Origin: Porpolomopsis calyptriformis
Taxonomy: Eukaryota; Basidiomycota; Agaricomycetes; Agaricales; Hygrophoraceae
Assembly: GCA_951640195.1 (NCBI GenBank)
Contig: OX621163.1
Span: forward strand, 992,001 to 1,056,000
Direction: 5' to 3'
DNA length: 64,000 nt
Below, in pieces: positions 1 to 11,474 of the stretch (positions are counted from its first letter, which is position 1; the number at the start of each line of letters is the position of its first letter). The position numbers were made by a program, and so were the translations under genes. The notes under the pieces are model-generated. The model worked only from the letters and a program-made list of their open reading frames with translations, searched no databases and had not been told where the DNA came from.

Positions 1-3000
1 GTATCTCTACCTCGCCTCCGCCCATTCCTGTCCCTCCCACTCTGGATCTATCGTCCGTCAAGACACCAAGTCGAGCGCCAGTACCGCCCAGGGCAGAGCC
101 CCGTCCCTTCGACCTCGAGGACTGCCCTGTGTTTTTCCCAACTGTGGAGGAATTCAAGGAGCCTTTGGCGTACATCCAATCAATTTCTGACCGCGCAGTT
201 AAATTTGGCTTGTGCAAGATTGTCCCACCCAAGGAGTGGAAAATGCCCTTTGTGACAGATACCAAGGTCGGATTCTTGCCTTGCGATCTCATTCCACAGT
301 GCCTACTAACCGCCAATTATTCAGACATTCCGGTTCCAAACCCGTCTTCAGCAACTGAATTCCATCGAAGCTTCCTCTCGAGCTAAAGTAAACTTTCTTG
401 AGCAGCTATACCAATTTCATAAACAGCAAGGTAATCCTCGTATCGCTGTACCTTCAATCAACCACAAGCCTCTGGATTTGTGGCTTTTGCGGAAAGAAGT
501 GCACGAGCTGGGAGGTTACGATGCGGTAGATCATTGTCTTTTTCTATGCCACCTCTTTTGCCTCACTATCCTCTGTAGGTTACAAAGAACAAGAAATGGT
601 CCGATCTAGGCCGTATTCTTGGGTACGGAGGCATTCCTGGTCTATCGACACAACTCAAGAATTCATACACCCGAGTCATTCTTCCTTACGAACATTTCCT
701 TAGAAATTCACCCTCTATGTCACCGCTGACACGTGACCTACAGCCTGGGGCTCGTGTGAACGATCAGTCGGTCGGGAAACCATCGCAACTGGGTGCTGCA
801 ATGACAACAGCTGAGGACACGAGCCCCCCCTCAAGTCCTCTGACTGCCACCTCCAGCCCTTTGTCGGAACCTCCCGACGAGTCCGAATATCGAGACGTCC
901 GTAGATCTGCTGGCTCAAAGCCACGTAGAAGTTCGAGAATGGGTTCACTGGAAGGTTTGTATTTTTCCTCGCCGTCTTGAAGGAGCGTCGCTGAACATTA
1001 TTTATAGTGGCTTCCAAGAGGTCTGGTCTTACTACTGGACAATCCCCTCTGATGATATCTTCTCCCATCTTTCATGATCACCCGGACGCCAAAGGATCAC
1101 TCGAAGTAAGATTAAACTTCTGATTTTTGATTTGGAGGCAGCGAAGGTAATCAAAAAACAGGAAAATTGCGAGATATGTCACAAGAAAAACCGTGGTGAA
1201 GAAATGTTGCTTTGCGATGGTTGCGATTGTGGTGAGGAACCTCTCTAAGTGTGTTGCCTTATAACATTGATGATCGAGACAGGATTTCACATTTTTTGTC
1301 TTGATCCACCTTTGACCTCCATTCCGAAGGGGAAATGGTTTTGTCACACATGCCTGTTTGGTACTGGCGGCGATTTCGGGTTCGATGATGGCGAAGAACA
1401 CTCACTCTCCAGTTTTCACGCCCGTGATCTTGAATTCCGTCGCCAGTGGTTCGAAGCCCATCCCCCCCCAAAGTCATTGCTCAGGGATGAGGTTGACGAT
1501 CCCACCATTAATCGCACGGGAAGCGTCTTTGTTTCCGAATTCGATGTGGAGCGTGAATTCTGGCGGCTGGTGCAATCGCAACATGAGATAGTTGAGATTG
1601 AATATGGTGCAGATGTGCATTCTACCACCCACGGAAGGTTGGCGGTTCTATTAGCTGTGTCTTCTGCCATGAAATCTGACCTCTATGGTCCAGCGCTATG
1701 CCCACGATAGAGACGCATCCTGCAGATCCTTACTCAAAAGATCCATGGAACCTCAACAACATTCCTACTCTAACTGACTCCCTCTTGCGGTTCATTAAGG
1801 CCGATGTGTCTGGCATGACTGTTCCTTGGACGTATGTTGGAATGATTTTCTCCACCTTTTGTTGGCATAATGAGGTCTGTTTATTACCTGCGGCCAAAGC
1901 GACGACTCATGGTGCAAACAGGACCATTATACCTACAGCATCAACTACAGTAAGTGAATAATGTAGACCAAGATGAGCCATTCTCATATACCCGCTCCAG
2001 TGCATTTTGGGGAAACCAAGACATGGTATGGTATCCCGGGCGAAGATGCCGAAATGTTCGAGGCCGCCATCAAACGGGAGGCACCTGAGCTTTTCGAAGC
2101 CCAGCCCGACCTTTTATTTCAGCTCGTTACGTTGATGAACCCAAAGAGAGTGAAGGATGCAGGCGTTCGCGTTTATGCTTGCAATCAACGAGCTGGCGAA
2201 TTTGTAATCACGTTTCCCAAAGCATACCACGCCGGGTTTAATCATGGGGTACGGTAATAAATTCCAACACTACAATAGTATATCTCACCCCAACCCTTAC
2301 AGTTCAATTTCAACGAAGCCGTAAATTTTGCGCTTCCCGATTGGCTTTCATACGGGCGAGACTGTGTGCAACGATATCGAGAGCACAGAAAACCCCCTGT
2401 TTTTTCTCATGACGAGTTGCTTATCACGATCACCCAACAATCTCCCTTGATCAAAACGGCTATGTGGTATGTTTGCACCCCCATATCAATGTGAATTCAA
2501 TCAAGGCTGACTGAATTTGCAGGTTAATGCCCAGTCTCAATGAAATGACTGATCGAGAAATGGCTGATCGAAGGCGAGCTCGAGCAATAGGACTTCCTGA
2601 AATACTGGTGGATCAAGAGCGACTAGAAGACACATATCCGTGCCTAATATGCAAAACCTTCTGCTATCTATCCCGGGTCGCTTGCAAATGTACCAGTAAA
2701 GTTGTCTGCCTGGATCATGTTGATCTCTTTTGTGATCGTGTTGCGCATCCTGTGGTCTTGAAAAAACGGGTGTCTGATGACGATTTATTCGAAATCCAGG
2801 CCAAGGTTGCCGAGAGGGCGGCTATACCATCTGCCTGGCGGGAAAAGCTTGAGAGGGTTATGACAGAAAGTTCGCGCCCTCAGCTTCGTTCCCTCCGTGC
2901 TATCCTGGCAGAAGGCGAACGTGTTAATTACAATTTCCCCGAACTCGCCTCCCTTCGCCAATTCGTTAATAAAGCAAACGAGTGGATGGACGGAGCGAAC

Positions 3001-5641
3001 TCTTTCCTCATCCGCAAACAAAGCCGGAAACGCTCGCGGAGGTCTCGTGGGCGTCCTTCTCTCAACGAAGTGACCACGAACGTTCCCGATGATCAAGGTG
3101 ACAAGCCAGACCGAGGACTCGAAGATCTCTATGCTCTGTTAGACGAAGCGGAGGGCTTTGGGTTTGATTGTCCCGAGATCGGTGTCCTTCGATCGCTTGG
3201 CCAGCGGTCGGAGGAAGTCAAGACAAAGGCGCGTCGTTTGCTGGAACCGGCTGACACAAGCCACGATCGCGACGCGCACATTCAAGAATGCGAACGCCTG
3301 CTCCTTGAAGGTTCATCCCTGAACGTATATCTCGAGGAATTGTCGGAAATAGAAAAGATCGTCCTGCGGGAACATCTTACCAGGGAGCTTGAAGAAAGGT
3401 TGGACGACAGCACGATGACATTATCCGAAGTCCGGCAGCTTCTGGACCGCGCCCGCGCCTGTAACCTTAGTACCGGAAACAAGCACTTGAATGTCCTAGA
3501 AACCAAACAGCTAGCTGGAAATTGTTGGGAGGGAAAAGCCCGCAGCCTCCTTGCCCGACCACGCAAAACCATCGAGGAGCTGGATCATCTTTCGAAACCA
3601 GATCCATGCATACCTATTGATCCCGCTCTACTTGATAAACTCGCAGCCGCTCTGGCGAAAGGCAGGGAGTATGAAAAACAAGCGAAAGCATGGTTGACTT
3701 CCGAGTCTGATGTCAAACCGAAGGTTCAAGATGCTATAAGATTGGTTGCTCGCGCTGAAAACGACTTCAACATTCCTGCAATCGCGGATTTAAAGCGAAT
3801 TGTTGATATCGCTGCGGAGCTTGAAAAGCACTGCCGTCAAGTCATGGCAGAGGAATATCAGCACTCACATTATGGGAGTGCGGAAGGTGATGTTTTCGGA
3901 GTGATGCGTGGGTGGAGAACATACGTCCGAGATCATTTGCAAATGTTTACTCTGCCTCATTTCGAAGAGGTTGACCAGCAGTTAACTCTCCACCTTCAAT
4001 GGCTCGAAAGCTTGCCGTGGTATTGCACTGACCATGGAGTGCCACACAGTGATCAAATTCTTGCAGATGTGGTGGAATCCACCCAATGCGACGACGATCT
4101 TCCTCCCGTCGACCCATTTTTTACTTGTATCTGCACTGTCGCTGTCCGCCCTCCACCACCGGGAACCGTTTCGGATGCTGTGCAATGTGACCATTGTTTT
4201 GCTCGCTTTCATGGAATATGCGCTGCTAACGGCGGCTCTTGTCCCTTTTGCGATCATCATCATTGGGATGGTACCATACATAAGGAACGCAGCTGGCATT
4301 TCGCCTATCTCCCGTCAATCCTTACTGGCGCCCCAACGATTACAAAACAATATTCGACAGAGTGGAAACACATGGAGGTCATTGTTCGCCGCACAGAACG
4401 CTTATCAGCAACCATTGGACAATTCTTGTCATTCGCATCGCAAAGTAAGAATCTAAGACCGGAATATATCGACCAGGTTCGGCACTACATGCGAAAGCTA
4501 TTCAAGATACAATTCGTCGTCTCTCCCAACCCTCAAGTGTCATTCGGATTGGATCTCGCTGGTTTGCATCGTGTTCTCGCCATGAAACGTGATCCCGTAC
4601 GAATCCGGAAGAGAAAACGGCCCAAGTTTGTCTTCGGTCCGGATGACGACGAGGATTGGATAGATGGGACTCGCTGTGTCTGCAGAGGTCGCCCCAAGTA
4701 TCACAGCAACCCTACTATTGAATGCGAGACTTGTTCCAGGCGTTATCATGCTACCTGTGTTTTTTTCCCCGTCGAGTCTGCCTCGAGTAGCCGGTTCATG
4801 TGCCCGCTTTGTTGTCTGCGGAAAAATCAATTGTATCCACATTCTCAACTTCGAGTCAAACCCATTGGTGAGTCTTCCATTGTTTTCTCTTTTCGGATCC
4901 TTGAATGATATCTGTCCCAGATGGTCGAGACCTTGAACCAGGCATGTACGTTGATACGAAAACAATGTTTGACACGTTCAGCAAGGAAATTATTTATGTG
5001 AAAATGATCCACCCTTTCGCTCCGGCCGTTGTCGTGGACCTGGTTCGTTTCGTGCCAGGTCAACCTAACAGCATGACCAATGGTTCTGCCCCTCGATCTG
5101 GGGCGACGCATATACCTCGCCAACCTGCTACGGCAAGCGGTTCAACACCTTCCCCCTCTGCAACTGCTCTAGCAACTGCCCCTACCTATGTCAGCAAATT
5201 TGAAGTGAGCGGAAACGGAATTGTTACCGACCCCCGCGTTCCACCCGCGCCTCCATGGTCCAGGTGGGGAGCCGTATCAACACCCTCCACACCTCCCTCG
5301 ACGCAGCGTCGTCAGTCGACTCCGCGAGGCACTTCACAACCGCCGAAGAAACGGAAACACGCCGAAGACCTTCGTTCCTCTGGTGAATCCTCTCTACCGC
5401 CTCCTAAACGCTCAACGACGCAACCCACTCCCATCTCTCCTCCGGCACCACCTCCCCGCCCTGTCCAAACACTTTCTCCCTCATTAGCTATGATTGTTTG
5501 CCCATCGGATAATGAGGTATCACCACAACTGACATCTTCGACCTCTTTCGCAACTTCAGGTGTGTCTGCTCCGCTCACGTCTTATTATCTGTTGTCTCAC
5601 CAGGTGTGCAGGACAAAGCTAGACATACCAAGGGAAAATGA
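1..5641 (+). CDS. KDM5: KDM5/JARID1-type histone H3K4 demethylase (5' partial)
   Basis: This is a nuclear Fe(II)/2-oxoglutarate-dependent demethylase of methylated H3K4; that role is known for the family. The order of domains is diagnostic: JmjN (about 120-350), ARID (about 375-710), PHD finger 1 (about 1165-1360), JmjC (about 1740-2370), C5HC2 zinc finger (about 2640-2750), PLU-1 helical region (about 2860-3870), and two more PHD fingers (about 4125-4265 and 4670-4820). The metal ligands are visible. The H-N-E triad is at 1866-1874, just before an intron, and the distal His (YHAGFN) is at 2228-2230. The reading frame is open back to base 3 without an ATG, so the true start lies before the window. 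About ten short introns interrupt it. The tail after PHD3 is rich in Pro, Ser and Thr and ends with a short last exon (HTKGK, stop at 5639-5641). All catalytic parts look intact. Confidence 0.93.
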
Positions 5642-5919
5642 GTACAACTTCGCGATGTATTTTTTGCTTTCTCGTTTGCCCATGCACTCCAATACATGTA
5701 TATTATGATGTATATCTTAGTGCCTACACTATATTACAGCGGTACTCGGGTGACCGAATGAAAGCAGGTTGAGACTTGCGAATATCACTAGGTGAATCGA
5801 AAGAACTTGCGATGTGGTCAAGGATTTCAAGTGGAAGATCTGTAGTCAAAGGCTAACCAGATTGCGACGACCAAACTATCGGAAGAGTGGTATTTAGCCT
5901 TTGGGAGTACTCCTATGTC

Positions 5920-5992
5920 GCCCCCGTTGTCTAATGGTTATGACGTCAGACTTCTAATCTGGAGGTTGCGGGTTCGAATCCCGCCGGGGGTT
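5920..5992 (+). tRNA. tRNA-Arg (anticodon UCU), intronless
   Basis: A complete cloverleaf can be folded. The acceptor stem pairs GCCCCCG (5920-5926) with CGGGGGT (5985-5991), including one G-U pair. The anticodon stem encloses the loop CTTCTAA, which gives anticodon TCT at 5953-5955. The T arm is GCGGG-TTCGAAT-CCCGC (5968-5984) and holds the B-box GGTTCGAATCC. The discriminator base is T and no CCA is encoded. The gene decodes AGA codons. It has no intron after the anticodon. A T6 run at 6001-6006 fits a Pol III terminator. Confidence 0.95.
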
Positions 5993-6000
5993 CTTACAAC

Positions 6001-6006
6001 TTTTTT
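6001..6006 (+). terminator. Pol III oligo-T terminator of the tRNA-Arg gene
   Basis: Six consecutive T residues lie eight bases after the 3' end of the mature tRNA. RNA polymerase III stops at such runs. Confidence 0.7.
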
Positions 6007-6178
6007 GGAAATAAGCTTGAGCATCACATACTGACAAGAGTATACTACAAATCATGCAGTAGTAAGGTCCAAATGTGCAAGTGAGGAGTGCTGGTAGAGA
6101 TACAAATGTGCCAAACTTGAGAAGAGAGCAGGAAATGGAAGAGATTTTGACGGGGAAAACGTGTAATGTAAACACTCC

Positions 6179-8983
6179 TTACTTCTTGGTTGCTCGTAAT
6201 TGCGCACGAAGAGTAGCATTCTCCGTCTGCATCGTATTCAATTCATCGAGCAATGCTACCCGTTGCAACTGTTCGGAGGTGCGCATCATATTGATTTCGT
6301 CTTGCGCCCGTTCCAGAGATGCTTTGCACTCGGCCAACTGGATATCCAGCTGCTTCCGGACCATCTCGGGCGCAGCCGCCGCCTCCGCAGCGAGGGTCAA
6401 CGTCCTGGCACTGAGGGATTTGTTTGACTCGGTCAACTGACGACATGTCTCCACCTGTTCGGTAACCTGCTTTTCTATCTCATATTTCTCCATCGTGATG
6501 CGGTCAACGGTGTGCTGCAGATGCAGCACCTCGTCCTGTCTGTAATCCAAATCCGTCAGACTATCCTGCAGAATAGTGAAAAGCATGCTGACAATTCAGC
6601 TTGTTTTGCCACCAAACCGGAATTACGATCTTCCAGCGTTCTAACTTGTCTCTGGTAGGTTTCTAGCGCAATATTACCCTCTTGTGCCAATTTCTGCGCT
6701 CGCTCGGCGTTCTTTTTCAGCAAATCGTGCGCCTGAGCAAATCGAAGGAGTCGTTCGATTAGTGCACGATCATCTGCAATAAGAGCTTGCACCCTCGCAG
6801 CAAAAGTATCCAAGGAAAACGGGGTCAGATTCGGTGACATTGGATATGCTGGACGATTGTCATAGAGCGCTTTAAGCGACCGAACGTCCAGTTCAGAAAG
6901 AGAAGCAACACCCGGTTTGGGGCTGCCAGGACTAGCTGGGGTTGTACCTGTTCGGAATTGGCGTTGACTTGCAAATTTCGCAGCTCGAGCTTCGGGGGAC
7001 GGGAGGATAGTCCAGAGGGGTTGAAGAACAGTGATGAACCTGTTCGCCTCACCAGACAATTCTCCCGAAGGAGAGGAAGGCGATAGAAGTAAAGGCTGTT
7101 CGGAATCCTGGCAAAGATGTCATCCCGGGCAAGGAGTAAAACAGTTGCATGCACACACCTTGATTTGCGCTTCCAGGGTTCTAATTTCCTTCCGGGCACT
7201 CTCCCTTTCCCGGCGGGCGTCTTCGACATCCCGAGCGAGAGCTTCCCGCTTATCCAAACCACTCCGAATATCCTCCTCTAACTTTCTCCGGAGAATGTCC
7301 CATTCCTCTTTCTCCTTCGCATGAGTATCCATTCTGGTAGAAACACCGTTCAGATGCGTCCCGACCGAAGATAGCAACCCTTGTAGAGATGAATCCCGTG
7401 AAAATAGAAGAATACCATGCTGCTGTATCAACCCTCGCAAGGTCGCGAAGGCAGTATCAATCTCCGCATGCGCATGTCGAGTGGTTAGATTATTCTTTTC
7501 CCAAGCTTGGCGCTCAGCTGAGTGTCGTGCCTTGAGTTCTTGGATCTCGACTTCTTTATGTTCATTCGCTTCCGAGTCGCCTTCAACCTCCTCTAACCGC
7601 TTTTTCATCTCCTCAACTAGTCGGGTACTCTCAGCTAGAGCAGCTCGATCCTTCTGCCAAATCCCTCTCTCCTGGAGCAATTGCTGTAATTGGATATCCT
7701 GGTTTTCTAACCTAGGAAGCTCCCTCTCCAGCACTTTGATCTTCTCCTCGGCACTCTGCAAATCCATTCCCATCATTGTTTCCACTTCTTGCTTCTCTAG
7801 TCGCAAATGGGACAGCTCCCTGGACAGTTCGGCTTGCTTCTTGTTCGCGGTATTCAGCGCATCAGTGGCAGCCTTCAGCCTTTCCTCGAGTACCGAGATT
7901 TCACCCGTGCCGAGGATTCGTCGTGGCGTCGGGATTTGTGCGTCGGCGTGACCTGCAAAGAAATGCGCCCCGTCGAATCGGGGTTTTGATGACGTAGACA
8001 CGCTTGTCATGGACGACACAGTAGGGCTCCTGGGAGAGCTTCTATTGGGTGTGCCATAACCTGAACCATCTGTGTCCTCTGTACCATTACTGGGTGCCAG
8101 CTTTTTCTCCATGCTGCGTAAAGAGAAGCTGAGGACGCCGGCGCGATGCTCAAGGAGCTTTCTATGGACTTCGCTGGCTCTCTCGGAAACACGCCACAAA
8201 TCCCTTTGTGCTACATCAACTCTGCGGTTTGCGGCTTCCAGTTGTTCGTCGGACTGTTTGGACACCTTCTTGTGAGATGCGTTTACTTTTGTAAGCGACA
8301 TAGCGGCATCCCGAATCTTCGTTTCAAGCGAAAGCTTTTTCGTAATAGCTTCTACCCGTGAGTTGAGTACTTGTTGTTCCTAAGTGGATCGGTAGATGTA
8401 AGATTCAGGGGAAGGTTGTCAACCAGAAACTGACCTTTTTCAGATCCTCCACCTCCTCCGCGGTGAGTATCTCGGACTCTCGACTGTCCACGACAGCTTC
8501 ACTGGATAAGAGACTTATGAGCAGCTCATCTCTAGTATTCAGAAGGCCCGAAGTCCGCTTCCATTCCGGATCTTGCAAACCTACAGATTTCCTCGATGAG
8601 AGGCGATTCGAGTAATCTGGAGGGGACCCAGCAATGGGCGAGGTTAGCTGAGCAGAGTATGAGGATGGGGGAACCGAGGGCTGGCCTCTTGTGGAAGTCG
8701 TGCCGTTAGTCGAGGGTCCAGGCTGACGCAATGGGTGACTGATATCATCGTCACTAGTTGGGAGAGACTTTGGTTTGTCTTTGCGCAAGAAAAGTGGCTG
8801 GGTGGAGCTCTTTGTACTTGTATTAGGTGAATCTGGCTGGGATTGGACCGGGCTTGATGGTTGTGGCGGCCAGGACGGTTTGCCGCTGGGCACGAGTCCA
8901 GGGGAAAGAATATCAGACGGCGCCAACGGCGGGGAATTGGATCCCGCTGTTCCGCCTGCTAAAAACCTGCGAACGCCGTTCAT
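6179..8983 (-). CDS. UDS1: Uds1-family coiled-coil protein (up-regulated during septation)
   Basis: The first exon (8983-8435) encodes a Pro/Ser-rich disordered region. It is followed by the Uds1 signature: LQDPEWKRTSGLLNTRDELL, then SSEAVVDSRESEILTAEEVE and, across the intron at 8434-8380, KKLSLETKIRDAAMSL. The rest is long heptad coiled coil broken by a Ser/Pro linker, ending in QLRATKK at 6179. Further introns lie near 7159-7110 and around 6590-6635. The last one needs a weak GTGGCA donor to keep frame. Family members are fungal proteins linked to septation. A role at the division site is inferred from the family only. The gene is divergent from MDM34. Confidence 0.85.
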
Positions 8984-9168
8984 ATGCTTTGCTTCCCAGC
9001 CGAGGTGGATTCAAGAGAAAATCAGCAACCTGCGCGGACGGAAGGCAACCTCGGCGAGGATGAAGACATGAGACCCTAACCCTAGTTCGGTGCCAAAAAG
9101 CTGCATGCCATACGCATCCACTGCCGAGATATGTGCCTATAAGACTGCGTTTGCTACAGGATCTCTTC
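8984..9168. promoter_or_regulatory. Shared UDS1/MDM34 intergenic promoter region with telobox-like motif
   Basis: These 185 bp separate the two divergent start codons. They contain CCCTAACCCTAG at 9074-9085, two telomere-type units. AACCCTA teloboxes are known promoter elements of growth-related genes in other eukaryotes. Function here is inferred. Confidence 0.45.
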
Positions 9169-11341
9169 ATGTCTTTCACATTCCTCTGGCCTCAATTTTC
9201 TGACCAGTTCCACTATGATGCTATTCAAATGCTGAACACGGCACTCAACAAGGGAAATAAACCGCCTGTCATGGCAGACAGGATCGAGGTGGTTGAGTTA
9301 CAGATGGGCACTCAGGTATGTCAAATTCTTGTAGCCATGTGGAGCGACTCATTGGGGACCAGCCACCTGAGCTGGAAATACGAGACATTGGCGATTTAAC
9401 CATGGACCAGTTTCGAGGAATATTTCGTCTCACTTATTCCGGTGACGCGCACATAGTTTTGAAGACGAAAGTTCAGGTATGGTGCTAGGCTATCTTCCGG
9501 CCGCCAATGTCACTCATATGGGTCGCAAGGCAAACCCTTTAAACCACAAACAACCTGACATCCATCTAATGACAGGGTCAAAGGGAATGCTGGCCGCCAA
9601 ACAGCCGCTCATCGTCCCTATGCTGCTTCGACTCTCACATTTCAAACTCAATTCCTATGTTGTTCTTGTGGTGTCCAAGCAGAAAGGGATCACACTTGTC
9701 TTCAAAACGGACCCGTTGCAGAACGTTGATATCAACAGTACTTTCGACTCAATCGCCGTCATTCAAAAGTTCATTCAGAAGGAGATCGAGGGGCAATTGC
9801 GGCAAATGTTCAGAGAGGATCTACCAGGCATCATTCATCGCCTTAGCCAGCAGTGGGTCAAGGCCAAGGTAGAAGCACCTTATCTGAGAAAGCGCCCACC
9901 ACCCTTCAGGAAAAGACCATTAGATACGTTTCCTTCGTCCGATCCATCCTACTTTACGCCAAGTCTTCCATCAGTCGGTCTTCAACCAAAATTTTCACTC
10001 AAGCAATCTCCACACTCTGATGGATACAGGCGATCCTCCTCGTCCATGTCCTCTATCGCAGCCGCTAGCCGTCGAACTGCTGCTACCCCCCCAGTGTCGT
10101 CATCCAACCTCACAACCGACCCCACCCATTCTTTTCCAGATCTTGAGAACTTTGACCCAACATATGGTTTGCGTCCAGAAGGCCTCCCAACAAAGAGTCT
10201 TTTCAACGGCTTTGGCAGCTTGTTTACACCCGACAAAGGCCTGGCTGATCTCTCTGAGGAGATCAGCGAAGACGGTGACTACGACGATGATGTCGGGTCC
10301 TTTGATATCGTTGATTGGGAGAACCCATTTTCGGACAATTCTCCTCCTCCAACGGTATCAGATGATTTGGAAGAGAAGACTGAATACGAAAATATTCCAG
10401 CAGTTGGAGGAGGTACCATTACGCGGCCCCGAGTGTACCACTCTCAGTCGCTTGTTCATACACCCTCCGACCCAGCCCCCTCGTCATCACGTCCAGCACT
10501 CCCAACGCACCATAGAACGTCACACTCTCAGGGTAGTATTTTGTCCAATCGTAGCGAACCATCTCCCGGTTTCTTTCCCCTGCGGTTTGACCCGTTGCAT
10601 AATCCACACTCCTCTGAATTCGCATCAAGATACTTTAACCCAATACCTTCGAATCCATCAGGCCTTCCCAGTCACCCACACACTCAGATCGCTGAATCTG
10701 CCCTACATTCCGCTCCACTTTACTCATCCTTTCCTCCCACAATCCATTCCGACGATTTAGACATACAGCCATCACAACTCAGTAGCGTCGCCACTCGTTC
10801 AATACCAACTCCTCCGTTGTCAGACCTTCCACATGCCGAGGAGATACCGCTGAATATGAGACGGCCTACCATAAACCGTCGGCTCTCACAATCATCTTCT
10901 GACGGTTTTCATATGAGCTCATCACCAAACCAAGGGCACGGGGACGTGTCAGATCCCCAAATCATATTGCGACCGACACTCAACAACTCTATCCACCAAT
11001 TGTCCACCCTCAGTCATTCTAATCACACGCTGTCTCCGTACACCCGCTCTTTGGAGCATTTTACAGTCCGTAGCGTCCCACCACGTGGTGTTGGCTCTTC
11101 AGGTTTGTCATTAGCGGCCGAAAGGCAGCCGGTGAAGGCGAGGCGGAGGCGAACACATCGCCTTAGGGTACAAACCCAGGACACATCTCAAAACACTCCC
11201 CCCAAGGTTCCACATTCTCCAGCACCTGATCCCCCTCCAGAGTTTGATGCATCTGATATGGATCTCTACTTTCGCTCTTACGATACCTTGGTTGACCACC
11301 CTCCCGATATTCGGTCTACTGCCTCGCATCCAAATGTATAG
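9169..11341 (+). CDS. MDM34: Mdm34, ERMES complex subunit of ER-mitochondria contacts
   Basis: Mdm34 is the SMP-domain subunit of ERMES, which tethers the ER to mitochondria and moves phospholipids between them. The N-terminus starts [18 protein letters not shown] and continues [41 protein letters not shown] and KVQANPLN. All are hallmarks of the family, and the start is fixed by this conserved N-terminus. Two introns are clear: one near 9316-9361, and 9477-9529 (53 nt). The SMP domain ends near [13 protein letters not shown] (about 9870). A Ser/Pro/Thr-rich low-complexity tail of roughly 490 residues follows, with an acidic patch near 10250-10320 and a basic [11 protein letters not shown] stretch. 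The tail is long compared with yeast Mdm34. Confidence 0.95.
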
Positions 11342-11474
11342 CCTCGCCTACTCCAATTCAACATAATTCACTATATGATGTTAAAGTTGGGTGAAAGGTC
11401 CGGAAAGCTTTCAGGCATCGGAGCTAATGGTGGAGACGACTCGAAGTCCTATACAATCAATTCATCCGCAGAGT

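Noticed and set aside
5941..5948. TGACGTCA palindrome
   Set aside because: It falls inside the tRNA-Arg gene, where it is explained by the D-arm and anticodon stem sequence.
7481..7951. Plus-strand open frame of about 156 codons inside UDS1
   Set aside because: It is the antisense shadow of the coiled-coil exon, rich in Ser and Cys, with no domain and no splice context.
10020..10760. Plus-strand alternative frame of about 246 codons inside MDM34
   Set aside because: It is a frame-shifted shadow of the Ser/Pro-rich MDM34 tail, without recognisable features.
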